Below are positions 9,358 through 17,920 of a stretch of DNA of 64,000 nucleotides, piece after piece. The stretch is from CAWGYT01 sp963826795. GTDB lineage: Bacteria > Planctomycetota > Planctomycetia > Pirellulales > Pirellulaceae. The first letter of the stretch is position 1. Each line of letters starts with the position of its first letter. The notes under the pieces were generated by a model that did no database searches, was not told the DNA's origin, and saw nothing but the letters and a program-made list of their open reading frames with translations. The stretch is taken from the NCBI GenBank assembly GCA_963826795.1, contig CAWGYT010000009.1:620001-684000 (forward strand), in the 5' to 3' direction. Both the position numbers and the translations under genes were made by a program.

Positions 9358-9445
9358 GGGGGGTTGAAAAAAGGGGTCAGGTCCCAAAAGCCGGAACGGC
9401 TCTTCGGATGCTTTGCACTTTTGGGACCTGACGCCTTTTTTAACC
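9358..9445. repeat. Dispersed palindromic REP/MITE-like element, copy 1
   Basis: A near-perfect inverted repeat: AGGGGTCAGGTCCCAAAAG at the left pairs with the mirror ending CTTTTGGGACCTGAC at the right, around a GC-rich centre with CGGAACGG and CTTCGG. A second, more diverged copy is at about 36938-37025. This form is typical of REP or miniature elements mobilised by Y1 (IS200-like/RAYT) transposases, though no transposase is in the window. It lies between two minus-strand genes and could also act as a transcript-end hairpin. Confidence 0.7.
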
Positions 9446-9572
9446 CGAGTTATTTCGGGAGGGCGAAGCTCCCGCTGAGCCGCTCGAAGAATTGACGTCC
9501 AATGCGTTTACGGCTCGGCAGTCGCCTCGCTTTCCCCACGCACCAACCCCAATTCTCAGCTGTCACACCGCA

Positions 9573-10613
9573 CTAGCGACTTGTCTGGATCGCGGTCGAG
9601 GCCACGACGTCCGTGGTCATCTGAATCGGGACCCGGTTGCGAATTCGTTCACTGACGCGAACCCAGCGAGACCGGGTCGCACGCTCTTCCGGCGTCACAC
9701 GCTCGTAAGCCAACTTCTCGTACGGCTCGCGCGGCAGCAGCAGTCGCTCCAGCTCGTCGGCGGACCGACCGTCATTCAGCTCGCGGACATACCCCAGACG
9801 CTCCATGACCGCTCCGCATTTTGCTTCAATGTAGGCCACTTCCGCCTCGGTCAGCCCGACTCGATACTTCTGCCGGTTATCCTGCATGACAGGCTGCCGA
9901 AGGTTCGCAAAATCCGCGGCGGCGTTGGCGATCTGATGCGTGTCCGACTGCTGATAGAACGTTAATTGTTGCGGTTCGAACTCGACTCCCAGAAACTTCA
10001 TGACCTCACGCAGCACCTGCGTCGGACGCGTCACAAGCGACTCGTACGTCGTCTGCCAAACCCGTCGCTCAGGGCGCAGCTGGTCCGCCATCGTCATGAA
10101 ATGTGTTTGATCGCGAAGCCATGCATGAGCCGCGCGCACCACGCCTCCGCGAATCGCCGCGGACCGCTTCCACGAGAACGCCATGTCACGCGGATCCCGG
10201 ACCATATAGACGTAACGGGCTTCCGGGAAACCTTGATCGAGGAAGGACGAGTAACGGAAGACCTCGATTTCCTTGATGAACAACTGGCCCTTCCCGTTGG
10301 CGATCGCCTCAACTCGATGGATGTGCTGGAGCAGCGACTCCAACGACCGCGACTCGACTTGGCGGCGCAATTCACCCAGCGACCATTGCGTGCACCAGTC
10401 ACCGAGTTTCGCTTCCAGCAAATCCAAAGCGTCTTGCAGCAGCGCATTCCAGTTTGCGTCAACCGACAGGTCACCGTACCGCTCAACGTTCTCGCTCAGC
10501 AGACGGAAAAGGTGCGTGGTGGCGGGGCCGCAGACCTGCGAGTGCGCATTGACCAAGCGGGTGATCAAGTGGCTGCCGGAACGTTCCGAACACAACAGAA
10601 AGTCAAATCGCAT
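9573..10613 (-). CDS. Sulfotransferase family protein
   Basis: A 346-residue PAPS-dependent sulfotransferase-like protein. The 5'-phosphosulfate-binding loop is at the extreme N-terminus (LLCSERSGSHLI) and the 3'-phosphate site is YVYMVRDPRDMAFSWKR near residue 140. A C-terminal arginine-rich helical tail follows. No signal peptide, so it would act in the cytosol on a glycan or lipid-linked precursor. Placement among WbqC-like, OGT-like and DegT genes suggests sulfation of a surface polysaccharide, which would fit the local abundance of sulfatases, but the acceptor is not readable. Confidence 0.85.
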   Translation of the reverse strand: MRFDFLLCSERSGSHLITRLVNAHSQVCGPATTHLFRLLSENVERYGDLSVDANWNALLQDALDLLEAKLGDWCTQWSLGELRRQVESRSLESLLQHIHRVEAIANGKGQLFIKEIEVFRYSSFLDQGFPEARYVYMVRDPRDMAFSWKRSAAIRGGVVRAAHAWLRDQTHFMTMADQLRPERRVWQTTYESLVTRPTQVLREVMKFLGVEFEPQQLTFYQQSDTHQIANAAADFANLRQPVMQDNRQKYRVGLTEAEVAYIEAKCGAVMERLGYVRELNDGRSADELERLLLPREPYEKLAYERVTPEERATRSRWVRVSERIRNRVPIQMTTDVVASTAIQTSR

Positions 10614-10648
10614 TAAACCGAACTCCTCAAGCGGTGTGACTGCTCTCC

Positions 10649-10672
10649 CGACGGCCCGACGGCCCGACGGCC
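10649..10672. repeat. Short tandem repeat, 8-bp unit x3
   Basis: CGACGGCC is repeated three times in direct order in the space upstream of the sulfotransferase gene, followed by a partial fourth copy. No function is evident. A similar 8-bp x3 microrepeat occurs at 49250-49273 with a different unit. Confidence 0.7.
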
Positions 10673-10910
10673 CGTTACGTCACCTCTTTCCCAGATGCCG
10701 GCGGAAGATTACCGCAAAGGCGTGCCTGAACGCCACGCCGAATTCCGAGGCGATTCACTCGATTGCGGCCTTCGAATCGCCGAGAACAGGATTACGCGGA
10801 TTTCAGCGACGCGCCGTGGCGACAGCTTGCTAGCGGCGGGCAGGTCCGCCATGACATGAGGCCGAGCCTCGTTTCTGAATTGATTCAACCCGACAGGACA
10901 AGGTTTGCGC

Positions 10911-11031
10911 ATGGACGCGGCATGTCTCCCAGGCTCATTCGCCGGCAAGTCACGGCTTTCTGACTTGGCGATCTTCGGCGGCACGCCCGCGTTCGCACAG
11001 CCCTTGCATGTGGGTCGCCCGAATATTGTGG
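10911..11031 (+). pseudogene. Displaced N-terminal segment of the DegT/DnrJ/EryC1 aminotransferase
   Basis: From ATG 10911, the frame encodes LSDLAIFGGTPAFAQPLHVG followed by RPNI. This is the standard start of planctomycete DegT-like aminotransferases (LAIFGGxPAF..PLHVGRPNI). It then loses homology, while the continuation MARIGEIFDRAWLTNDG is found in another frame from about 11044. The junction at about 11026-11043 therefore contains a frameshift (one extra base or two missing). The true gene most likely runs 10911-12225. Confidence 0.75.
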
Positions 11032-12225
11032 GCCGCGCAGATCATGGCGCGAATCGGCGAGATTTTCGATCGTGCCTGGCTGACGAACGACGGCGAGGTG
11101 GTCCGTCAGTTCGAGCAAGCCGTGGCCGATTACGCCGGAGTGGCCCATTGCGTCGCGACGTCCAGCGGGACGGTCGCGCTGCAGTTGGCCGCTCGCGGAC
11201 TTGAGCTGGACGGAGAGGTGATCGTGCCGTCGCTAACGTTTGTTGCCACGCCGCACGCGCTGGCTTGGCAGCGGATCCAGCCGGTCTTTGCCGACTGCGA
11301 TCCCCTCACCTGGACGCTCGATCCGGTTGCCGCCGCGCGTTTGATCACTCCCCGGACGCGCGGCCTTGTAGGGGTGCACCTGTGGGGGCAAGTCTGTGCC
11401 ACGGGGCCCTTATCGGACTTGGCTGAGCGGCATGGTCTGCGGTTGATGTTCGACGCGAGCCATGCGTTGGGATGTGCCCAAGGAGGCCGTCGTGTCGGAA
11501 ATTTCGGCGAGGCGGAAACGCTGAGTTTTCACGCGACGAAGTTTGTCAATGCGGCGGAAGGCGGCGCGGTTTTGACCAACGACGAAAAGCTGGCAGCGCG
11601 GCTGCGACAGTTGCGAAATTTCGGCTTCTCCGAACCCGGCCAGGTGCCCTGGATCGGCACCAACGCGAAAATGTCCGAGATTTCGGCCGCGATTGGCCTC
11701 ACGTCCTTGGAATTCGCCGACGAAATCATCGCGGTCAATCGCTGCAACGACCTGGCGTATCGGGCCTTGCTGAATCCCTTGCGGGGCCTGCGGATCAAGT
11801 CGTTCAATGCCGATGAACCGTCCAATTTCCAGTACGTCGTTCTGGAGGTGATCGAGGAGGAGGCGGGGTTGACGCGCGACGAATTACTCGCGGTCCTACG
11901 TGCCGAAAACGTGCTGGCACGCCGCTATTTCTCACCAGGTTGCCATCGCTTCGAGGCGTACGCGGATGCGCCCCGCGGTCCGATGGAGGTGACCGAATCC
12001 ATTCTGGCTCGCGTCGTGACACTCCCGACTGGACTGGCCGTTGAGCCGCGAGATGTCGAACAGATCGCCGGCATTCTGCGGTTGGCACTAGGCGACGTGG
12101 GGCGGACCCGTCAGCAGTTGCAGGCTCGGTCTCTAGTCGGGTTCACCTCGGACGGGCCGCCCATCCATCCCCCACATCTGCACTTGCCGCTGACGTCGAA
12201 CGTCGAGTTGACGGAAAACCGTTAG
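11008..12225 (+). CDS. DegT/DnrJ/EryC1/StrS-family PLP-dependent sugar aminotransferase
   Basis: As read from ATG 11008, 405 residues. Conserved blocks: RAWLTNDGEVVRQFEQAV, CVATSSGTVALQLAARGL, VIVPSLTFVATPHA, LMFDASHALG, and the PLP-lysine segment SFHATKFVNAAEGGAV with the lysine at residue 178. The C-terminal sugar-binding region runs to about 360, then a polar tail. These enzymes transaminate keto-sugar nucleotides for surface glycans. The first 18 or so residues from ATG 11008 are not the native start (see the upstream fragment). It is the last gene of the glycan group, ending 13 bases before the convergent amidase. Confidence 0.85.
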   Translation: MWVARILWAAQIMARIGEIFDRAWLTNDGEVVRQFEQAVADYAGVAHCVATSSGTVALQLAARGLELDGEVIVPSLTFVATPHALAWQRIQPVFADCDPLTWTLDPVAAARLITPRTRGLVGVHLWGQVCATGPLSDLAERHGLRLMFDASHALGCAQGGRRVGNFGEAETLSFHATKFVNAAEGGAVLTNDEKLAARLRQLRNFGFSEPGQVPWIGTNAKMSEISAAIGLTSLEFADEIIAVNRCNDLAYRALLNPLRGLRIKSFNADEPSNFQYVVLEVIEEEAGLTRDELLAVLRAENVLARRYFSPGCHRFEAYADAPRGPMEVTESILARVVTLPTGLAVEPRDVEQIAGILRLALGDVGRTRQQLQARSLVGFTSDGPPIHPPHLHLPLTSNVELTENR

Positions 12226-12237
12226 TCGCGTCGCCGA

Positions 12238-13905
12238 CTACTCCAGCTTCGCGAGCGGTGGACGCTGCAGATGGTGACCTGTCGCCAGCTGATAGGCGTC
12301 CGCGACGGCGAGCAACGTTTCTTCGCCGAACAACTGTCCGGTCATCTTGAGGGACTTCGGCACCGGTTGCTCGTCGCGGGTGGTGAGCCCGTTGGGAATG
12401 ACCAGCGAAGGATGGCCGGTCAGGTTGGTGAACGCCAGGTCTTCGCCTCCCAGGTAGAGATCAACGTGCTGGAATACCTCAGCCTCGATGGCCTGCATCA
12501 TTTGAGTCCGGATCCGGTTGGCTCGCAGGTATTCAATGGCCGGCACGAACTCGGCCGCCCGAAAAATATCAGGCCAGTCGTTGAGATCCTGAGTGACCTT
12601 CCCGCGGGTCAGTTCATCGAATACGGTCGCCGCCTCGACGTCCAACATCAGCGAGACGGCTTGGGTGGGAAACTGGCTGGGCAAGTGAAGGGGCACGAGC
12701 CCCAAGCCCAAGTCACGCAGGATCTCGATTTCGGTGGCGTACCGCTCGGCTTCGTCCGCGACATACCCGACGCGGAGGGGCGGCAGTGTGGCCGTCGAGG
12801 GCCAGCAAAACGGATGGGTCACCGCCGCCGGGTCTCGCGAATCCGCGCCGTGAATTGCGTCGAATATCAACGCGGCATCTTCCACCGAACGCGTGATCGG
12901 TCCGATCTTGTCCATACTCCACGACAAGGTCATGCAGCCGAAGCGACTGACGCGCCCAAAGGTCGGACGCAGTCCCGTCGCGCCACAGCGGCGGCAGGGC
13001 GAGATGATGCTGCCCAGGGTTTCGCTGCCGAGACTAAAGCCGACGAGTCCCGCCGCCGTTGCTGCCGCCGAGCCGGCGCTGGAACCGCTTGAACCTTCGG
13101 TCGGGTTCCATGGGTTGCGGGTCATCTGTCCAAACCAGCGGTCGCCCATGGCCAGGGCCCCGAGCGAGAGCTTTGCCACCAAGACCGCTCCGGCCGACTC
13201 CAGCCGCGCGGCGACGGTTGCCTTCTCGTCCAGGATCCGTTCGCGAAAGGGTGTCGCGCCCCAAGTGGTGGGATAACCGGGATAGGCGATCAGGTCCTTC
13301 GCCCCCCAGGGGATCCCGTGAAGCGGTCCGCGGTAGATCCCTCGGCTCAGTTCCCGATCCGCTCGTTCTGCCTGACGACGCGCCAGTTCATCCGTCCGGG
13401 TCACGACGCATCGCAGCAGCGGGTCGTATCGTTCAAGTCGCGCCAGGTACAACTCGGTCAATTCGGTGGAGGTCACTTGACGCGTACGAATCAGTGCCGC
13501 CAACTCCGTCACGGGCAAAAATGCCAAGTCCTCATTGTCAGCTGGCCGTTGACCGGAACTCGCCCGACGTGGCTGGGCGGTGCGCTGAGGCGCGCCTTGC
13601 AGGGGCGGCGTCGCGGTGGCCACCGCGAACTGAACGGCGGGTGGGGTGGAGTACGAGATCGTCGTCGCACGCAATTCATCCAACCGCACGAGTTGGTTCT
13701 GAATCCGATCGTGGATCGCCTGACGCTCGTCAGACGTCAGCTCCAAACCGGCGATCCATTCGGCTTGTTCGAGTTGGGCGAGTGTAATCCGACCCTGGTC
13801 GGCCAGCTGCTGCGCGACGGCCCGCTGCCAAACCGAGGACGAGACCCCCAAGGCGGCCAGTCCGGCAAGCAGTTCACGGCGATGAAGTGGGGAAGTCGGC
13901 GGCAT
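12238..13905 (-). CDS. Exported amidase (amidase-signature family)
   Basis: A 555-residue amidase-signature hydrolase. The start MPPTSPLHRRELLAGLAALG contains a twin-arginine-like export motif and hydrophobic stretch; an upstream TTG/ATG region would add 22 unhelpful residues. After a variable spacer (about 40-125) the catalytic domain has the lysine in HGIPWGAKDLIAYPGYPTTW, the glycine/serine-rich loop EGSSGSSAGSAAATAAG with the cis-serine, and the nucleophile region SLGSETLGSIISPC. It hydrolyses a carbon-nitrogen amide; the substrate is unknown. It is not a GatA: no GatB/GatC neighbours and it carries a leader. It is convergent with the aminotransferase and divergent from the protease. Confidence 0.85.
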   Translation of the reverse strand: MPPTSPLHRRELLAGLAALGVSSSVWQRAVAQQLADQGRITLAQLEQAEWIAGLELTSDERQAIHDRIQNQLVRLDELRATTISYSTPPAVQFAVATATPPLQGAPQRTAQPRRASSGQRPADNEDLAFLPVTELAALIRTRQVTSTELTELYLARLERYDPLLRCVVTRTDELARRQAERADRELSRGIYRGPLHGIPWGAKDLIAYPGYPTTWGATPFRERILDEKATVAARLESAGAVLVAKLSLGALAMGDRWFGQMTRNPWNPTEGSSGSSAGSAAATAAGLVGFSLGSETLGSIISPCRRCGATGLRPTFGRVSRFGCMTLSWSMDKIGPITRSVEDAALIFDAIHGADSRDPAAVTHPFCWPSTATLPPLRVGYVADEAERYATEIEILRDLGLGLVPLHLPSQFPTQAVSLMLDVEAATVFDELTRGKVTQDLNDWPDIFRAAEFVPAIEYLRANRIRTQMMQAIEAEVFQHVDLYLGGEDLAFTNLTGHPSLVIPNGLTTRDEQPVPKSLKMTGQLFGEETLLAVADAYQLATGHHLQRPPLAKLE

Positions 13906-14171
13906 CGGGGCCTTTTCTCGAGGTGTTGGTTGCTTGGCAGGATAGCGAAAATCTCCCGGTCCGGCAAACACGTAACGAAGCCACGACCATGGGGGCGGAG
14001 GCCTGATTTGGCTGGCGATCTAGGGGGAGTATGCGGCTGTGAAGGTGAGGGTTGAAGCGGGGGAACGAATCTGTCCGATCCTGAAGGCTGACCCCAACAA
14101 GAGGGCTCGCCGGATCCGTCGGCCTGCCGGAGTCCTCCCCGCCCCCAATCACCCTCCAGTTGGCCCGCCTC

Positions 14172-15527
14172 ATGATGAAATCGCCCCTGCTCTGGAATTC
14201 CCTGAAGCTGGTCCTGCCTGCCGTCTGCCTGTGCATCGGCCCGGGCCGGTCGGCAACCTTCGCCTCGCCGCTCCGCCATTCCGCGATCGTTCGCGCGGTG
14301 GCCCAGGCGAGGCCGTCGGTCGTCAATATTCACGGCCACAAGACGATCACCGTCAGCAGCACGACGTACGCCTCTACCGAAGCACCTCGCAAGGTGAACG
14401 GGATGGGCACGGGCGTGGTGGTTGACGAGCGGGGTTATGTGATCACGAACTACCATGTGGTGGAAGGTGTCCGGGAAATCAAGGTGAACCTTGCCGATGG
14501 CAAGTCCTACGTGGCACGACTTGTCGCCCACGACCCTCAAACAGATTTGGCCATCATCAAGATTCCAGTCCGCGACTCGATGCCTCTGATCACGATCGGA
14601 ACGTCGCGGGATTTGATGGAAGGCGAAGAGGTGATTGCGGTGGGCAACGCCTATGGCTACGAGCACACGGTGACGCGAGGTATCATCAGCGCCCTGCACC
14701 GCACCGTGGAGGTCACCGACAGTCAACAATATGTGGACCTGATTCAGACGGACGCGAGTATCAACCCGGGTAACTCGGGGGGGCCCCTGTTGAATATTGA
14801 CGGCGAAATGATCGGCATCAATGTCGCGGTTCGCGTGGGGGCTCAGGGCATTGGCTTTGCGATTCCGGTCGACCGGGCGATGGAGGTGGCGGCGCGGCTG
14901 CTGAGCTCGGAACGCGTGGGAGGTGTCTGGCACGGGATCATACCGGCGACACCGGACGGGATTGTCGAGGGCGTGTACACGCGTTCCGTCCAGCAAGGCA
15001 GTCCGGCGGCCGAAGCGGGAATCACGGTCGGTGACGTCATCACGCGCGTTAATTCGCTGCCGGTCCGTCGCACGCTCGATCTGGAACGCGCCATGTTGGG
15101 CTTGCGACCCGGCCAGGAAGTCCGCTTCGAGGTCTTGCGTCGGGACCAGACACAGCAGGTTCGCGTGCAGCTCGCGGCCGCCAGCGGGCGCGGGGCGGGC
15201 GTGGACGATCCGGTGTTCCAACGGGCCTGGGAGGCGTTCGGGATGCGGCTGGAAGAGCTGTCCAACAGTAGCCCCGTGATCGTCCATCCCCAGTTTCACG
15301 GCGGGCTGCGTGTCGTGGAAGTGCGAGCGGACAGTCCGGCAGCTCGAGAAGGCGTCGTCGCCGGCGATATCCTGGTCGGGATGCACGAATGGGTCACGAC
15401 CTCGCCGGACGACTTGGCCTACGTTTTTTCGTCCGGCAAGCTGCTACAAAACCAGGCGGTGAAGTTCTATATCCTCCGCGGCAGTGAAACCCTGTTCGGA
15501 CATCTTCCCGTCCGCTGGCGGCGATGA
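14172..15527 (+). CDS. Periplasmic HtrA/DegP-like serine protease with two PDZ domains
   Basis: A 451-residue S1C protease. Residues 1-30 form a signal peptide. The catalytic triad is visible as ITNYHVV (His), DLAIIK (Asp) and INPGNSGGPLL (Ser). Two PDZ domains follow: one begins near VQQGSPAAEAGITVGD, the other near VRADSPAAREGVVAGD. It would act in periplasmic protein quality control. Start at the ATG pair 14172/14175; TTG 14160 is also in frame. It is followed after 69 bases by thiL, with no sign of coupling. Confidence 0.9.
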   Translation: MMKSPLLWNSLKLVLPAVCLCIGPGRSATFASPLRHSAIVRAVAQARPSVVNIHGHKTITVSSTTYASTEAPRKVNGMGTGVVVDERGYVITNYHVVEGVREIKVNLADGKSYVARLVAHDPQTDLAIIKIPVRDSMPLITIGTSRDLMEGEEVIAVGNAYGYEHTVTRGIISALHRTVEVTDSQQYVDLIQTDASINPGNSGGPLLNIDGEMIGINVAVRVGAQGIGFAIPVDRAMEVAARLLSSERVGGVWHGIIPATPDGIVEGVYTRSVQQGSPAAEAGITVGDVITRVNSLPVRRTLDLERAMLGLRPGQEVRFEVLRRDQTQQVRVQLAAASGRGAGVDDPVFQRAWEAFGMRLEELSNSSPVIVHPQFHGGLRVVEVRADSPAAREGVVAGDILVGMHEWVTTSPDDLAYVFSSGKLLQNQAVKFYILRGSETLFGHLPVRWRR

Positions 15528-15596
15528 TTCTCTGCCCGGCCGCCGGCGATCGACATCGCTTGCCACCCGCCTGGCGACGCCCTAAGCTGACCGAAT

Positions 15597-16508
15597 ATGG
15601 AAGCCGAATTTGTTGAATGGTTGAGCCAACAGATTCCACCGCGCGACTCGGTGCCACTCGGCGTCGGTGACGACGCGGCCGTCGTGCGTATGGGCGCCAG
15701 CGAGCTGGTGGTAACGACCGACCTGATTTGCGATGGAACGCACTTTCAGCTGGAGCAAACGGCGCCGCAGCTGGTTGGCCGGAAGGCGTTGGCTGTCAAC
15801 TTGAGTGATCTGGCGGCGATGGCGGCCCGTCCTCATTCCGCCGTCGTCTCGGTGGTTTGGCCGCGCGAGCTGTCCTTGGTCACCGCCCAGGCGATCTATC
15901 AGGGATTGCTCGACTTGGCAGCCGAGTACGACGTTGCGTTGGTCGGCGGCGATACGAATCGGTGGAATGGTCGATTGGTGCTCAGCGTCGCGTTGATGGG
16001 GGTTCCGACGCCGCGCGGCGTGCTCACGCGACGCGGCGCCCAACCGGGCGATGCGGTCATCGTCACGGGCCGGCTGGGAGGCAGTTTGCTGGGACATCAT
16101 CTGACGTTTGAGCCCCGGGTGCGGGAGGCGCTGGAGCTGCACCAGAATTACACGCTGCATGCGGGCATGGATCTCACGGATGGACTCTCACTGGATCTCG
16201 ACCGCTTGACTCGCGCCAGTCGTGTTGGTGCCGAATTGACGCTGAGCGACATCCCGTTGTCGGATGCCGCCTGGACAGTCAGCCGGCAAACGGGGCGGGA
16301 CCCCGTCGACCATGCGTTGGCCGACGGGGAGGATTTCGAGTTGCTGTTGACGCTCGCGGCCGACGAGGCGGATCGCCTGTTGAGCGACCGTTCGGCGGGC
16401 AGTCTGGAAATGACTCGCGTCGGCACGATCGTCGATCAGCCCGGGCTGTGGCAACGGACAGCCGACGGCCGGCGTGTTTCGCTGCCGGTGCGCGGCTATT
16501 TGCATTGA
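15597..16508 (+). CDS. thiL: Thiamine-monophosphate kinase
   Basis: A 303-residue cytosolic ThiL that phosphorylates thiamine monophosphate to the pyrophosphate cofactor with ATP. The PurM/SelD-like ATP-grasp features are clear: GVGDDAAVV at the N-terminus, TTDLICDGTHFQ with metal-binding aspartates, GRKALAVNLSDLAAMAA, VGGDTNRW, and HAGMDLTDGLSLDLDRL with ADGEDFELLLT in the second half. Length is close to the usual 310-330 residues. It sits between htrA and tsaE, the common housekeeping context. Confidence 0.95.
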   Translation: MEAEFVEWLSQQIPPRDSVPLGVGDDAAVVRMGASELVVTTDLICDGTHFQLEQTAPQLVGRKALAVNLSDLAAMAARPHSAVVSVVWPRELSLVTAQAIYQGLLDLAAEYDVALVGGDTNRWNGRLVLSVALMGVPTPRGVLTRRGAQPGDAVIVTGRLGGSLLGHHLTFEPRVREALELHQNYTLHAGMDLTDGLSLDLDRLTRASRVGAELTLSDIPLSDAAWTVSRQTGRDPVDHALADGEDFELLLTLAADEADRLLSDRSAGSLEMTRVGTIVDQPGLWQRTADGRRVSLPVRGYLH

Positions 16509-16616
16509 GCGACGGACACCGCGGATTGAGAAATCACCCTGTCAGCGGTTGGTTCGTCTGACGCCGAGCGGGCCGTTGCTTCGACCCCGTCCAACTCACT
16601 CCGGAGAACCGGATCG

Positions 16617-17102
16617 ATGCCATCGGTTGTGTATCTGGCGGATTCCCTCGCCGCCACCGAGCGACTGGGCGAGGCGCTCGCCGAGATCCTGCCAGAGGGT
16701 ATGACCGTCAGCCTCGTCGGAACACTGGGCGCCGGGAAAACACGCTTGGTGCAGGCCATCGCCACGGCCTGTGGAGTGCCGCGTGAGCAGGTCGTCAGTC
16801 CGACCTACACGCTCTGCCACGAGTACCTCGGCACACGGCGAATCGATCACTTGGATCTTTACCGGGTCAGGGACGAGGACGAATTGTTGGAACTGGGTGT
16901 CGAGGAATACTTCTCAAGTCCTAGCCTGACGTTCGTCGAGTGGGGCGATCGGTTTACAGAGCTGCTGCCGATCGAGCGACTCGAAATCGAGATCGAAGTA
17001 TTGGACGAGGGACGGCGTCAATTCACGATCCGAGCCGGCGGCTCACAGGGCGCATCGGTTCTCGCGGCGCTGCGGAACCGATTGGCAGAGGGATCGCCCT
17101 GA
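16617..17102 (+). CDS. tsaE: tRNA threonylcarbamoyladenosine biosynthesis ATPase TsaE
   Basis: A 161-residue P-loop ATPase that works with TsaB and TsaD in forming t6A37 on ANN-decoding tRNAs. The Walker A motif is GTLGAGKTRLVQAIA; VVSPTYTLCHEY and HLDLYRVRDEDELLELG are the family blocks, followed by VEWGDR. Normal length. It starts 108 bases after thiL. A degenerate copy of the array unit begins right after its stop. Confidence 0.93.
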   Translation: MPSVVYLADSLAATERLGEALAEILPEGMTVSLVGTLGAGKTRLVQAIATACGVPREQVVSPTYTLCHEYLGTRRIDHLDLYRVRDEDELLELGVEEYFSSPSLTFVEWGDRFTELLPIERLEIEIEVLDEGRRQFTIRAGGSQGASVLAALRNRLAEGSP

Positions 17103-17129
17103 TCGACGCGGCGGGGCCACCCGCGGGCC

Positions 17130-17228
17130 CCGACCGACCGCTCCCGGCCTCGGAAGAGGTGACACGAACCTGTCCCTTCTCCCCAACGCGGGAGAAGGTG
17201 GCCGAAGGCCGGATGAAGGGTCCGCGGT
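17130..17228 (-). repeat. Solo array-type unit, inverted orientation
   Basis: Read on the minus strand this stretch gives the array-unit order: CATCCGGCCTTCGGCCACC, then the CTTCTCCC/GGGGAGAAGG hairpin with GCGTT in the loop, then a degraded CCTCTTCCGAGGCCGGGAG arm. It is one unit, opposite in orientation to the large array 700 bp away, immediately after tsaE. Confidence 0.75.
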
Positions 17229-17320
17229 GATCTGTCGACACGGCGAATCAGCGAGCGACGACTCGCGGTGAACAAGCGGGCCCAAGATCGCGGCCACTCA
17301 GTCCGCACACGCGGGACACG

Positions 17321-17725
17321 TCAAGATGTCTCAGTCGCCGCCGCGTCTGGCGTGTTCAAGCCCGTGAAATTGCAGCCAATGATGAAGAACTGGCCGCAGC
17401 GTGTGCAATGTTCGATCCGCGCCAAAAGCCTCATTTCCTCGTGGGTCTCGGGAGCTGACATCGAGATTTGCAGGAGTCCCTGATCGATTGGGAACCTGTG
17501 AAAGAGCCCAATCCCGGCGTAAGAAATATCTCGGGTGATCGCAGAGAAACCTTCACCCGTTGGCTGCAACTGGTTGTCCAGCGGTTGGACTTGGACGGGA
17601 ATCGCAACCGCCTCGCGCGGCTCGGATCGACGATGATCTCGGCCGTAGTTGACATATTCCAGGATGACCTGCTGCATGAAGGACGCAATGACGTCGGGCG
17701 AAGATTCGCCGATTAACGTGGACAT
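17321..17725 (-). CDS. PilZ-domain protein
   Basis: A 134-residue protein. The c-di-GMP signature of PilZ is present in two parts: RRSEPREAVAIPV (an RxxxR-like arginine motif) and TRDISYAGIGLF (the D-x-S-x-x-G turn). A short helical N-terminus precedes them. It is probably a stand-alone c-di-GMP receptor; no output domain or motility gene is nearby. It is flanked by the solo inverted unit and by the first array. Confidence 0.8.
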   Translation of the reverse strand: MSTLIGESSPDVIASFMQQVILEYVNYGRDHRRSEPREAVAIPVQVQPLDNQLQPTGEGFSAITRDISYAGIGLFHRFPIDQGLLQISMSAPETHEEMRLLARIEHCTRCGQFFIIGCNFTGLNTPDAAATETS

Positions 17726-17920
17726 TGACGATTCGACTCCTGGGGGCTTTTCTGCGGACGTATTGGCCTTGCCTTAGCTGAGTATAGGTTGCGCACGGAT
17801 CAAATCATGGATTGCGAGGAAGCAACCGCCGCCTGGGTGCCGATGCCGGTAGATTTTTCGTGAGCCGTTTTCGTTGGCCGTTCGTCGCTTGTTCGCTCGC
17901 GGCGCTGCTGTCTGGCGGGG

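Noticed and set aside
13737..15386. Minus-strand open frame of 549 codons over the HtrA protease
   Set aside because: Shadow of the protease, whose catalytic triad and PDZ domains are clear on the plus strand.
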